Shown here piece by piece: positions 7,979 through 16,147 of a DNA stretch of 64,000 nucleotides. The notes under the pieces were generated by a model that saw only the letters and a list, made by a program, of their open reading frames with translations, had not been told where the DNA came from and made no database searches. Every line of letters begins with the position of its first letter. Positions within the stretch are counted from its first letter, which is position 1. The DNA comes from Amycolatopsis acididurans (GTDB lineage: Bacteria; Actinomycetota; Actinomycetes; Mycobacteriales; Pseudonocardiaceae). The translations under genes were made by a program, and so were the position numbers. Location of the stretch: NCBI RefSeq assembly GCF_012328925.1, contig NZ_JAAXLS010000033.1:1-64000 (forward strand), written 5' to 3'.

Positions 7979-9442
7979 ATGACGAACTCATCGACGGCTC
8001 GGTTCGCGGCGACCGAGCGCGTTTTCGTGGGCGGGACTTGGGAACGCGCCCACGGGGAACCGTACGATGTGCTCTCTCCGGCTACCGGAGAGCCCGTCGC
8101 CAGGGTGCTGCTTCCGTCCGCCGAGGACGCCGACGAGTCGTTGGCGCGCGCTCGTGCGGCTTTCGACGACGGTCGCTGGTCCCGCCTCCCGGCGTCCCGG
8201 CGCGCCGACCTGGTCGAGGCGTTCGGGGCGGCGTTCGCGCGCCGCCGCCGGGAGATCGACCGGGCATGGGTTCAGGAGTCGGGACCGACGGCCGCACACG
8301 CCGCCGCACTGAACGATGCGGTCGAGCTCATGTGGCGGGACCAGGTCGCGCACGCTCGTGCGCTGGTCACGCGCGAGGTCCGCGATCTGCCGGACGGCAG
8401 GGTCCGGGTCCTGCGCGAACCGGTCGGCGTGGCGGTCGTGGTGACGACGTGGAACGGCCCCGCGCTCTATTTCGCGATGAAGGTTGTACCCGCGCTCCTC
8501 GCAGGCTGCACCGTGGTGGTGAAGACCGCCGTCGAGTCGCAGCTCACCAGCAGGCTGATCGCCGAGTGCGCGGGGGAGGCCGGGCTGCCCGCCGGTGTCC
8601 TGAGCATCCTCGCCGCACCGACCGGCGTCAGTGAGCGCCTCGTGGCGGATCCGCGGGTGGACAAGGTGAGCCTCACCGGTTCTGTCGCGGCAGGCCGTCA
8701 AGTCATGGCGGCCTGCGCTCCTCACCTGACCGGGCTCACCCTGGAGCTCGGTGGCAAATCGCCCGCGATCGTCGTCGGCGACATAGCGGTCGACAAGGTG
8801 CTGCCGTCTTTCGTGCCCGGTTTCATCGCCTATCAAGGGCAGATCTGTGCCGCGCTGACCAGGCTCATCGTCCCGAAGCGGCGCCGAGGCGAGTTCGTGG
8901 AAGCTGTCGTCGGGGCGCTGTCGGAGATGAGGGTCGGCGATCCGGGCGACCCCGCGTCCGATCTCGGCCCGCTGTCCTCACTGCGGCAGTACGAGCGCGT
9001 CCGGGAGTACATCGCCATCGGGATCGCCGAAGGCGCCACGCCGGTGCTCGGTGGGCAGACGGAGGACCCGCGCCCGGGGCACTATGTCTCGCCGACGGTG
9101 TTCGTGGATGTCGAGCCGCACATGCGCATCGCCCAGGAAGAGATCTTCGGACCGGTGCTGTGCGTGCTCACCTACGGCGACGACGAGGGCGAGGACCTGG
9201 CGGACGCGATCGCACTGGCTAATGGCACGAGGTACGGGCTCGCGGCGTCGGTCTACGCCGACGACGAGGACGTCGCCGCGGACGTTGCGGCTCGGCTGGA
9301 TTCGGGCACCGTGTCGATCAACACCGCGGGGGTGTCGCTGTTCGCCCCGTTCGGCGGGACCCGCCAATCGGGGTTCGGGCGGGAGAACGGCGCCGAAGGC
9401 ATCGCCGAGTTCCTCCGCGTCAAGTCGGTGAAGCTCTCGTGA
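7979..9442 (+). CDS. NAD(P)-dependent aldehyde dehydrogenase
   Basis: An ALDH-superfamily protein of 487 residues with the three catalytic elements in order: TTWNGP (asparagine about 159), LTLELGGKSP (glutamate 256) and AYQGQICAALTR (cysteine 290). It oxidises an aldehyde to an acid and is a natural partner of the NDMA-type alcohol dehydrogenase on the opposite arm. The ATG at 7979 has GAAAGGA 8 bases upstream; an alternative ATG at 7949 overlaps the ligase stop. Its own stop overlaps the GTG of the next gene, so it belongs to the same operon. Confidence 0.88.
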   Translation: MTNSSTARFAATERVFVGGTWERAHGEPYDVLSPATGEPVARVLLPSAEDADESLARARAAFDDGRWSRLPASRRADLVEAFGAAFARRRREIDRAWVQESGPTAAHAAALNDAVELMWRDQVAHARALVTREVRDLPDGRVRVLREPVGVAVVVTTWNGPALYFAMKVVPALLAGCTVVVKTAVESQLTSRLIAECAGEAGLPAGVLSILAAPTGVSERLVADPRVDKVSLTGSVAAGRQVMAACAPHLTGLTLELGGKSPAIVVGDIAVDKVLPSFVPGFIAYQGQICAALTRLIVPKRRRGEFVEAVVGALSEMRVGDPGDPASDLGPLSSLRQYERVREYIAIGIAEGATPVLGGQTEDPRPGHYVSPTVFVDVEPHMRIAQEEIFGPVLCVLTYGDDEGEDLADAIALANGTRYGLAASVYADDEDVAADVAARLDSGTVSINTAGVSLFAPFGGTRQSGFGRENGAEGIAEFLRVKSVKLS

Positions 9443-10017
9443 GCGCGCTCCACGGCGCGGTCCCGCCGAGCGCCACGGAATGCGCCGACCGTCTGGCGAT
9501 CACGGACGTGATCCACCGCTACAGCCGCGGGCTCGACCGGATGGACCGCGCGCTCACGCTTTCCTGCTGGCATCCCGGTGGAACCGACGACCACGCGCCG
9601 CTCTACAAGGGCACCGCGGCGGGTTTCGTCGACTGGCTGTGGCCGGTGCACGCCGCGATGCTCTGCACGCGGCACGTCGTCACCAACACGATCATCGATC
9701 TGGCGGGGAACGAGGCGGGAGTGGAGACGTACTGGACGCTGACGCTGCGGATACCTTCCGGGGATGGCGCGATTGACTCGCTTTCGGGCGGTCGCTACCT
9801 GGATCGCTTCGAGCGGCGGGCCGGCGCGTGGGCGATCCAGCACCGCGTCGCGGTGCGTGACTGGGCGCGGACCGACCCGGTTCCCGCAGTGCCCGGCAAA
9901 CCGCTGATCAGGCCGAACAATCCCGAAGCGCCGGGGGCGCGGAGCACCCGGGACCGTTTCGACGAGTCGTACGGAGTTCTCCGTAATTATTTTGACCAAG
10001 CGATTGGTAGTATATAA
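9439..10017 (+). CDS. SnoaL/NTF2-like protein
   Basis: A 192-residue SnoaL_4-type protein with IHRYSRGLDRMDRALTLSCW near the start, a typical opening (R-Y-x-R-x-x-D-R-x-D) for this fold, and RYLDRFERRAGAWAIQHR in the second half. It overlaps the aldehyde dehydrogenase stop (GTGA). Related proteins accompany ring-degradation clusters, but their reactions are mostly unassigned. The last codons contain the palindromic operator and -35 region of the next transcription unit, so the 3' end of this gene doubles as a promoter. Confidence 0.68.
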   Translation: MSALHGAVPPSATECADRLAITDVIHRYSRGLDRMDRALTLSCWHPGGTDDHAPLYKGTAAGFVDWLWPVHAAMLCTRHVVTNTIIDLAGNEAGVETYWTLTLRIPSGDGAIDSLSGGRYLDRFERRAGAWAIQHRVAVRDWARTDPVPAVPGKPLIRPNNPEAPGARSTRDRFDESYGVLRNYFDQAIGSI

Positions 10018-10018
10018 T
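9992..10018 (+). promoter_or_regulatory. Near-consensus promoter for the DUF35-thiolase-P450 unit
   Basis: TTGACC (9992-9997) and a perfect TATAAT (10013-10018) are separated by 15 bases. Predicted transcription would begin about ten bases before the ribosome binding site GGGAGG (10025-10030). The spacer is occupied by operator copy C, an arrangement expected for repression by steric block. The spacing is short for a housekeeping sigma factor, so the exact hexamers are tentative. Confidence 0.6.
9995..10008. promoter_or_regulatory. Operator copy C, perfect palindrome in promoter spacer
   Basis: ACCAAGCGATTGGT has perfect 5-base arms (ACCAA/TTGGT) and is identical to copy D at 19280. It lies between the -35 and -10 hexamers. 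It matches nine of ten fixed positions of the KstR2 consensus recalled as AnCAAGnnCTTGnT. That hints at a KstR2-like TetR repressor without proving it. Confidence 0.7.
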
Positions 10019-10034
10019 GAGCGCGGGAGGTGTC

Positions 10035-10418
10035 ATGGTGAACGTGGAAACGATCGGCACGCCGGATCCGCGGCCGAGGCTGGCGTCGCGGGACGAACCA
10101 GTCGTGGCGGGGTTCCGGTGCGGCGCCTGTGGCTACCCGGCTTTCCAGCCGATGCCGGATTGCCCGGTCTGCGGCGGGGCACTGGCGGAGGCCACCTTCG
10201 GCCCGTCGGGAACCGTGTTCGCCTCGACCTGCCTGCGGGTCCGCGTGCCGGGCAGGCCCAGCCCGCGCGGTCTGAGCTACGTGGACCTCGACGAAGGGCC
10301 GCGCGTCCTCGCCGAGGTGTCCGCCGACGTGTCCCCGCTGCCGGTCGGCACCAGGGTCGTGCTGACCGGGGTTTCGGCGCAGGGCGATCTCCGGGTCCGC
10401 GCGGAGGAGGCGTCGTGA
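10035..10418 (+). CDS. DUF35 zinc-ribbon/OB-fold protein, thiolase partner
   Basis: A 127-residue protein with an N-terminal rubredoxin-like zinc ribbon (FRCGACGYPAF then DCPVCGG, four cysteines at about residues 28-49) followed by an OB-fold. Such DUF35 proteins form stable complexes with SCP2-type thiolases or aldolases and shape their acyl-CoA channel, as in the Ltp2-ChsH2 steroid aldolase. The start at 10035 (or GTG 10038) follows GGGAGG; an earlier ATG at 10017 would touch the upstream stop. The stop overlaps the thiolase GTG, supporting a complex. Confidence 0.82.
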   Translation: MVNVETIGTPDPRPRLASRDEPVVAGFRCGACGYPAFQPMPDCPVCGGALAEATFGPSGTVFASTCLRVRVPGRPSPRGLSYVDLDEGPRVLAEVSADVSPLPVGTRVVLTGVSAQGDLRVRAEEAS

Positions 10419-11545
10419 CGGCGGGAGTCCGCGGGGTCGGGACCTCGCACTTCGGCAGGCAGCCACAGTTGTCCGCACCCGCGCTCGCGCAAGCGGCCGT
10501 CGTGGAGGCGTTGCGCGATGCGGAACTGGGACGGGACCGGGTCGACGCGGTGTACGCGGGTACTGTTTTCGGCGCGCCAGGCACTGCCCAGCGCGCGTTG
10601 CAGACGCTCGGGATCACCGGGGTTCCGATCGTCACGGTCGAAAACGCGTGCGCGACCGGCACCACGGCCCTGCACGAGGCGCGCTGGGCGGTGGACAGCG
10701 GCCGCTACGAGAACGTGCTCTGCCTCGGTATCGAGACAATGACAGCGCACTTCGCCGGCCCGATCACCCCGGAGCCCTCTGACATCGAAGGACGGGCCGG
10801 GATGGCTTTGCCGTCGGTCTACGCCGCGGTCGCGAGCCGGTACCTGGCCACCCACCCCGGAGTCACACTGGAGGACCTCGCGCTGGTAGCGGTCAAGAAC
10901 CGCCGGCACGGTGCGCTCAACCCACGCGCACAACACGGCAAGGTGGTGACGCTGGAGGAGGTGCTCGCCTCCCGGATGATCGCCGACCCGCTGACCCTGT
11001 TGCAATGCTGCGACCTCTCCGACGCCGCGGCCGCGGCGGTGCTCGGTCCTTGGCGGCCGGGCACGAGGGATGTCCCGCTGCGCGCCACGGCTCTGCGGTC
11101 GGGTGCGCTGTGGGACCAGCGGGCGACCAGCCACTGGGGGCACGGCCTCGTCCGTGACACCGCGGCGGAAGCCTACGAGCAGGCCGGTCTGGGGCCGGCC
11201 GACGTCGACCTGTTCGAGATACACGACGCCTTCACCATCGGCGAGATCGTGACCAGCGAGGCCCTGGGAATCGCGGCCGAGGGGGAGGGCACGGTCCTCC
11301 TCCGCAAAGGACACACCGATCTGGGAGGAGCCCAACCCGTGAATCCGTCCGGAGGACTGCTGAGCAGGGGACACCCCCTGGGGGCGACGGGCCTGGCTCA
11401 GATCGCCGAAGCCGTGTGGCAGCTGAGGGACGAGGCTGGCGCCCGTCAGGTTGCCGGAGCGCGTACCGCGGTCGTCGAGACGATGGGCGGCGGCACCGCG
11501 GGCATCGACGGCAACGGATGCGTCGTGGCGGTGCTCGGTGGCTGA
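10415..11545 (+). CDS. SCP2/lipid-transfer-type thiolase
   Basis: A thiolase-superfamily protein of 376 residues. Nucleophile cysteine C79 lies in VENACATGTTAL, followed by EIHDAFTIGE and NPSGGLLSRGHPLGATG; the C-terminal part keeps ETMGGGTAGIDGNG. These are hallmarks of SCP2-type (Ltp) thiolases that cleave bulky or branched 3-oxoacyl-CoAs. Unlike the retro-aldolase Ltp2, the nucleophilic cysteine appears intact, which favours true thiolysis. It is translationally coupled to the DUF35 partner upstream (GTGA) and to the P450 downstream (8-base overlap). Confidence 0.84.
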   Translation: MTAGVRGVGTSHFGRQPQLSAPALAQAAVVEALRDAELGRDRVDAVYAGTVFGAPGTAQRALQTLGITGVPIVTVENACATGTTALHEARWAVDSGRYENVLCLGIETMTAHFAGPITPEPSDIEGRAGMALPSVYAAVASRYLATHPGVTLEDLALVAVKNRRHGALNPRAQHGKVVTLEEVLASRMIADPLTLLQCCDLSDAAAAAVLGPWRPGTRDVPLRATALRSGALWDQRATSHWGHGLVRDTAAEAYEQAGLGPADVDLFEIHDAFTIGEIVTSEALGIAAEGEGTVLLRKGHTDLGGAQPVNPSGGLLSRGHPLGATGLAQIAEAVWQLRDEAGARQVAGARTAVVETMGGGTAGIDGNGCVVAVLGG

Positions 11546-12773
11546 GACGACTTCCCTGCCCGCGGACGCGGACCACGACATCCTGCGGCCGGACCGGGTG
11601 GCCGATCCGTTCCCGTACTTCGCGCACATGCGCGACAACGACCCGGTGCACTGGAACCCGCAATACCGGGCGTGGTTCGCCTACCGGCACGCCGACGTCA
11701 TCAAGGCGCTTCGCGACCCGGCGCTGTCCTCCGACCGCGTCCGGCCGATCTATGAGAGCAAGCTGTCCGCCCAGGAGCAGGCCGAGCGCAAGCCCACTTT
11801 CGACATCCTGGGCGACTGGATGGTCTTCCTCGACCCGCCGGAGCACACCCGGCTGCGGAAGCTGGTGCTGCCCGCGTTCTCCGCGGGGTCGGTCGAGCGG
11901 ATGCGGCCGCGGGTCGAGTCCGTCGTCAAGTCCACTGTGGATGCTTTGGCCGACCGGTCCCGATTCGATCTCGTGACCGACTTCGCCTATCCGATCCCGG
12001 CGGTGGTGATCGCCGAGCTGATGGGTGTCCCGCCGGCGGACCGGGACCTGTTCAAGGCGTGGTCGGACCAGATCCTCGTGTTGGTGTTCGGCGCGGCGGG
12101 CAACGCCGAGCGGCGGAGTGAGGCCCAGCGCGGTCTGGTGGAGCTGGCCGACTACCTGCGGGGCCTGGTCGCGAGGTTCCGCGCCGATCCCGGCGACAAC
12201 CTGATCAGCCGGATGCTCAATTCCACCGAGACCGATCCGCCACTGACCGACGACGAGCTGGTCGCCACTTGCGTGCTGCTCGTCTTCGGGGGGCACGAGA
12301 CCACGACCAACCTGATCGCCAACGGCTTCCGGTCGCTGTGCCGCAACCCCGGACAGCTGGCACGGCTGCGGGCCGAGCCGGACCTGATGCGCAAGGCCGT
12401 CGAGGAGCTGCTGCGCTACGACGGTCCGTCCAAAATGGAGGTCCGGCGAGTGGCGGCCGATACCGAGCTCGGCGGGCGGACGCTGCGCCCGGGTGAACAG
12501 GTCTATCTGGTGCAAGCGTCGGCCAACCGGGACGCGGACGCGTTCGAGCGGGCCGACGAGCTGATCCTCGACCGCACGCCCAACAGGCACGTGAGCTTCG
12601 GCTTCGGCATCCACCACTGCATTGGGAACTTCCTCGCGCGGCTGGAGGCGTCCGTCGCTCTGGGCACGCTGATCCGAAACGTGCCCGAACTCGAGCTGGA
12701 TCCGGACGTTCCCGAGTCCTGGCACGCCACGCTGATCAGCCGCGGCATGCACCACCTCGGAGTGCGGCGATGA
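11538..12773 (+). CDS. Cytochrome P450 monooxygenase
   Basis: A bacterial class I P450 of 411 residues. The I-helix motif is GGHETT (about 251-256), the K-helix EELLR (289-293), and the heme-binding loop FGFGIHHCIG with cysteine 361. FLDPPEHTRLRKLV is the usual C-helix region. It hydroxylates a C-H bond of the pathway substrate. The likely electron donor is the [3Fe-4S] ferredoxin at 19838; no ferredoxin reductase is encoded nearby. The CYP family cannot be assigned without a search. The GTG at 11538 overlaps the thiolase stop, and the stop overlaps the next SDR. Confidence 0.9.
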   Translation: MAETTSLPADADHDILRPDRVADPFPYFAHMRDNDPVHWNPQYRAWFAYRHADVIKALRDPALSSDRVRPIYESKLSAQEQAERKPTFDILGDWMVFLDPPEHTRLRKLVLPAFSAGSVERMRPRVESVVKSTVDALADRSRFDLVTDFAYPIPAVVIAELMGVPPADRDLFKAWSDQILVLVFGAAGNAERRSEAQRGLVELADYLRGLVARFRADPGDNLISRMLNSTETDPPLTDDELVATCVLLVFGGHETTTNLIANGFRSLCRNPGQLARLRAEPDLMRKAVEELLRYDGPSKMEVRRVAADTELGGRTLRPGEQVYLVQASANRDADAFERADELILDRTPNRHVSFGFGIHHCIGNFLARLEASVALGTLIRNVPELELDPDVPESWHATLISRGMHHLGVRR

Positions 12774-13531
12774 GCGCCGGCACGCTGGCCGGGTGCAGCG
12801 CGCTCGTGACCGGAGCCAGCGGCGACATCGGGCGGGAGATCGCAGTGGCACTGGCCGAGGCGGGTGCCGATGTCGGGCTGGTCGCACGCCGGGAAACCGC
12901 TCTGCGGGAGACCGCCGAGACCGTCCGCGGGCTGGGCAGGCGGGCCGCGGTCGCCGTCGCCGACGTGACGGACGAAGACCAGGTGCTCGCCGCCGTCGAG
13001 CTCGTCGAGAAGGAGCTGGACGGAATCGACGTCGTGGTCAACAACGCCGGTGGAGCGCGATTCTTGGCACCGTTGCTGGAGACCGAGCGCCGGGGCTGGG
13101 ACAAGACGGTGGCGCTCAACCTGACCGCTCCCTATCTGGTGGCCAAGGCCGCGGTACCCGGCATGATCCGGCGCGGCCGGGGGAGCGTGGTCAACATCGG
13201 TTCCCTCGTTGGTCTCCGTGCGCAGGAGGGCATGGCCTTCTACTCGGCCGCCAAGAGCGGGCTGCTGATGCTCACCCGCTCCATGGCCAAGGAGTGGGGA
13301 CCGCGCGGGATCCGGGCCAACGCCGTGGTGCCGGGCCTGATCGAGACCGAGGGCTGGGCCGCCTACGAGGGCCAGGACGCGATGGCGGCGCTGAAGACCG
13401 ACCACGTGATCCCGCTCGGCCGGTGGGGCCGGGCCAGGGACGTCGCCGGCCCCGTGGTGTTCCTGGCCTCGGAAGCCGCCGCGTACGTCACGGGCGCGGC
13501 GTTGACAGTGGACGGAGGGGCGACGGCATGA
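12770..13531 (+). CDS. Classical SDR oxidoreductase
   Basis: A classical SDR of 253 residues with TGASGDIG, NNAGGA, the serine in NIGS, YSAAK, and a C-terminal YVTGAALTVDGG. It probably oxidises an alcohol made by the P450, or a 3-hydroxyacyl-CoA, to the ketone. It overlaps its neighbours at both ends (ATGA on each side), placing it in the same P450-hydratase transcript. All catalytic residues are present, unlike the SDR at 1018. Confidence 0.86.
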   Translation: MSAGTLAGCSALVTGASGDIGREIAVALAEAGADVGLVARRETALRETAETVRGLGRRAAVAVADVTDEDQVLAAVELVEKELDGIDVVVNNAGGARFLAPLLETERRGWDKTVALNLTAPYLVAKAAVPGMIRRGRGSVVNIGSLVGLRAQEGMAFYSAAKSGLLMLTRSMAKEWGPRGIRANAVVPGLIETEGWAAYEGQDAMAALKTDHVIPLGRWGRARDVAGPVVFLASEAAAYVTGAALTVDGGATA

Positions 13532-13992
13532 GCACCGGCATCGGGACCGGGTTCTCGCCCGGCCGGCTCGCCGCACTGCCCGGCACGCCGCTGCCGGGTG
13601 GCCGGTTCACCATCGAACCCTGGCAGGCGTGGCTGCTCGCGGACGTGGTGCAGGCCGACCCTGCAGCGACACCGCCCGGAATCGTCCACCCGTTGTTCGT
13701 CTACGTCGCCTCGACCGGAGCGATGGGGCTGACCTGGGACGAGCTGTTCGCGTGCTGCGGAGCGACCGCGGCGGACGGCCCCATGTTCGGCGAGAGCGAG
13801 ACGGTCGTGCACACCCCCCTGCGGGTCGGGACCGAGTACGTGGTCCGCGGCGAGTTCGACTCGGCCGACCGCAAGGAGGGCAAACGGACCGGTGTGTTCG
13901 ACATCGTCGGCTTCCGGCTCGATGTGCTGCACCGCGACCGCATGGTCGCGGTGAGCCGCAACTCGATCGTCTACCCGAGGAGGAAGTCGTGA
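13528..13992 (+). CDS. MaoC-like protein, FAS1-type N-terminal dehydratase subunit
   Basis: A 154-residue hotdog protein beginning the pair of MaoC-like genes. HPLFVYVASTGAMGLTWDEL and the late DRMVAVSRNSIVYPR resemble the non-catalytic half of heterodimeric MaoC hydratases. No aspartate-x4-histidine active-site pattern is visible. It therefore probably supplies substrate binding to the catalytic partner encoded next, as ChsH2-type halves do. It is coupled by 4-base overlaps to the upstream SDR and to that partner. Confidence 0.65.
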   Translation: MSTGIGTGFSPGRLAALPGTPLPGGRFTIEPWQAWLLADVVQADPAATPPGIVHPLFVYVASTGAMGLTWDELFACCGATAADGPMFGESETVVHTPLRVGTEYVVRGEFDSADRKEGKRTGVFDIVGFRLDVLHRDRMVAVSRNSIVYPRRKS

Positions 13993-14423
13993 GCGTGCAG
14001 GTCGGCTCTCTGCTGCCCGAATGGGAGGTGCGCGAGGTCAGCGCCGAGAAGATGAAGACGATGGCGGCCCTGCTCGCTGACCCCAATCCGATCCACTTCG
14101 ACGTGTCCGCGGTCGAGGCACTCGGAATGGGCGACCGTCCGGTGAACCAGGGGCCCAGCAACATGGGCTACGTCCTGAACATGCTGGCCGCGTGGGCCGG
14201 GTGCACCACCGCCGTGGAGCGGCTCGCCGTGCGGTTCCGAGCGAACGTCCTCGCCGGCGACCGCGTCGTGGCGCGCGGGGTGGTCACCGGTCTGCACGGG
14301 GACGGCCCGGATCTGGTGGCGGAGTGCGATGTGCGCCTGGACATCGTCCGCCCGGACGGCGACACCGCGGCGCTCACCGGCACCGCGCGCGTCCGGCTGG
14401 CCGCGGACGTTGCGGGGGCCTGA
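13989..14423 (+). CDS. MaoC-like hydratase, catalytic subunit
   Basis: A 144-residue hotdog protein carrying ADPNPIHFD (about residues 29-37), the hydratase-2 motif with catalytic aspartate and histidine, and VNQGPSNMGY downstream. It would hydrate an enoyl-CoA, most likely as a heterodimer with the preceding protein, because two single-hotdog halves are needed for bulky substrates. The GTG start overlaps the partner's stop. A second, unpaired MaoC exists on the opposite arm at 3693, so the island has two hydration activities. Confidence 0.78.
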   Translation: MSVQVGSLLPEWEVREVSAEKMKTMAALLADPNPIHFDVSAVEALGMGDRPVNQGPSNMGYVLNMLAAWAGCTTAVERLAVRFRANVLAGDRVVARGVVTGLHGDGPDLVAECDVRLDIVRPDGDTAALTGTARVRLAADVAGA

Positions 14424-14426
14424 GTC

Positions 14427-15386
14427 GTGCATGTCGGGATCGGTCTGTGGACCATGCAGGCAACGGCGGCAGCACCGGCGGCGTGGCCCGCGCTCTACGC
14501 GCGAATGCTGGACGAGGCACGGTTGCTGGACTCGCTCGGCGTGGATTCCATGTGGTTCGCCGAGCACCACCTCTGGTACGACGGGTACTGCCCCGCACCG
14601 CTGGTCGCCGCGGCCGGTGCCGCGGGCGTCACCGATTCCCTTCGGGTGGGCACGGCGATGACGCTTGCCCCGCTGCACGACGCCGATCGGCTCGCCGCGC
14701 AGGCTGCCGAACTCGAACTGCAGTCCGGTGGGCGTCTCGAGCTCGGTCTCGGGCTCGGCCATCGCGACGCCGAGTTCGACGCCTTCGGCGTCCGGCGGGA
14801 CCGCCGTGGCAAGAGGATGGACGAGACCCTCGACGTGCTGTGCGGTCCTGGTCGCTTCGACCCCGCCAGGATCTGGGCCGGCGGGATGGCACCCGCCGCA
14901 CTGCACCGGATCGGGCGTCGCGGGCTGTCGGTGCTTCTTCCGCAAACCCTCGGCCCGGCCCGGATCCGGAAGGCCCAGGAGATCATCGACGCCGCAGCCG
15001 GGACAGTGCCGCGCGGACGCACCGGTGCGTTGCGCGATGTCTATCTGGCGAAGGACGGCGCGGCGGCCCGCGAATGGTTCGGCCCGCGTTATCGCCGGCA
15101 CTACGAGGAAGAGGCGGGGGCGTGGTGGGTCATGACGGGCCCGGACGGGCCCACCAACGGTTTCCGTGCCCGCGAGCGGCTCGACGAGCAGCTGGACCGG
15201 GCCACCGGAACCGCGCTCGTCGGCGATCCGGACGAGGTCCTTTCGGCCCTGCTCGAGCTGCCTGGTGCCGGTGTGGACACCGTCGTGGTGCGGATGCAGT
15301 TTGATTTCATGCCCCCCGACGAGCTCGCCCGGACCGCCCGGTTGTTCACCGAAGAGGTCCTGCCGGTCCTGCGGGAGGTGTCATGA
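14427..15386 (+). CDS. LLM-class flavin-dependent oxidoreductase
   Basis: A luciferase-like monooxygenase-family protein of 319 residues. The N-terminal GIGLWTMQATAAAP, then SMWFAEHHLWYDGY (a conserved E-H-H), VGTAMTLAPLHDADRLAAQA and LELGLGLGHRDAEFDAFG follow the TIM-barrel pattern of the family. The cofactor is reduced FMN or F420. It is four bases from the MaoC stop and overlaps the next LLM-like gene (ATGA). A two-component monooxygenase or an F420-dependent dehydrogenase are both possible; no flavin reductase is nearby. Confidence 0.8.
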   Translation: MHVGIGLWTMQATAAAPAAWPALYARMLDEARLLDSLGVDSMWFAEHHLWYDGYCPAPLVAAAGAAGVTDSLRVGTAMTLAPLHDADRLAAQAAELELQSGGRLELGLGLGHRDAEFDAFGVRRDRRGKRMDETLDVLCGPGRFDPARIWAGGMAPAALHRIGRRGLSVLLPQTLGPARIRKAQEIIDAAAGTVPRGRTGALRDVYLAKDGAAAREWFGPRYRRHYEEEAGAWWVMTGPDGPTNGFRARERLDEQLDRATGTALVGDPDEVLSALLELPGAGVDTVVVRMQFDFMPPDELARTARLFTEEVLPVLREVS

Positions 15387-16147
15387 GAATCGGAGTTCTG
15401 ATCGCCGGGGGCTCGCCGCGGCAACGCGCGGACGCCGTGTGCCATGCCGACCACAGCGGTCTGGACCTCGTGTGGCTGGCCGCGGATCGTGAACGACCGG
15501 CCGCTTCGCTGGTCGCCGCCACCGCGGCCGCGGCGCGCACGCGCGCTGTGCGGGTCGGGGTGGAGGTGCCGCTGGGGGACACCCATCCGCTCCACGTCGC
15601 GGAGGAAATCGCCGTCGCGGACCAGGTGCTGCAAGGGCGCCTCGTACCGACGCTCACGCCGAGCCGCGGTGCCGAACCGGATTTCGCCGAGGCCGTGCGG
15701 CTGGTCTTCGCGGCAGCCGGTCCGCGGCCGTTCCGGCACCCGGGCCCTCGGTGGCCGACGCCGGCCAACCTGCGCGCACACGGCGACGTGCCTGCCGAAG
15801 TGCGAGTGCTGCCGACGCGCCCACACGCACCGGCAGCGGTCTGGATCGACGGCGACCCAGCTGTGGCGGCCCACTTCGCGACACCGTTCTTCGGCCGGGC
15901 ACCGGGTCCCGTGCGGGCGGATGCCGATCCGGACGCCGCGGTCATGGTGCGGGCGGTGCGTGCGGCCGCGCAGGCCGGTGCGGACACCGTGCTGTTCCGG
16001 CTGCCCAGTGAAGCCGGCCACCGGGAGAGCCGAGACATGATCACGACGCTGGCCCGCGATGTCCGGCCCCGTACCCAGCTGGCACAGCTGCCGCCGGGAC
16101 TCGACGAGTTCTGGGAACGGGCCACACGAGAGGAGTTTCATGTCTGA
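15383..16147 (+). CDS. Shortened LLM-like partner protein
   Basis: A 254-residue protein with luciferase-like features at the start (MRIGVLIAGGSPRQRA, then a DHSGLDLVWLAADRE segment) and near the end (AAAQAGADTVLFRLPSE), but shorter than the roughly 320-350 usual for the family. The middle lacks the E-H-H element of its neighbour. It is translationally coupled to the full-length LLM gene and to the thiolase that follows. It may be a non-catalytic subunit, comparable in logic to LuxB. The function is not established. Confidence 0.6.
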   Translation: MRIGVLIAGGSPRQRADAVCHADHSGLDLVWLAADRERPAASLVAATAAAARTRAVRVGVEVPLGDTHPLHVAEEIAVADQVLQGRLVPTLTPSRGAEPDFAEAVRLVFAAAGPRPFRHPGPRWPTPANLRAHGDVPAEVRVLPTRPHAPAAVWIDGDPAVAAHFATPFFGRAPGPVRADADPDAAVMVRAVRAAAQAGADTVLFRLPSEAGHRESRDMITTLARDVRPRTQLAQLPPGLDEFWERATREEFHV

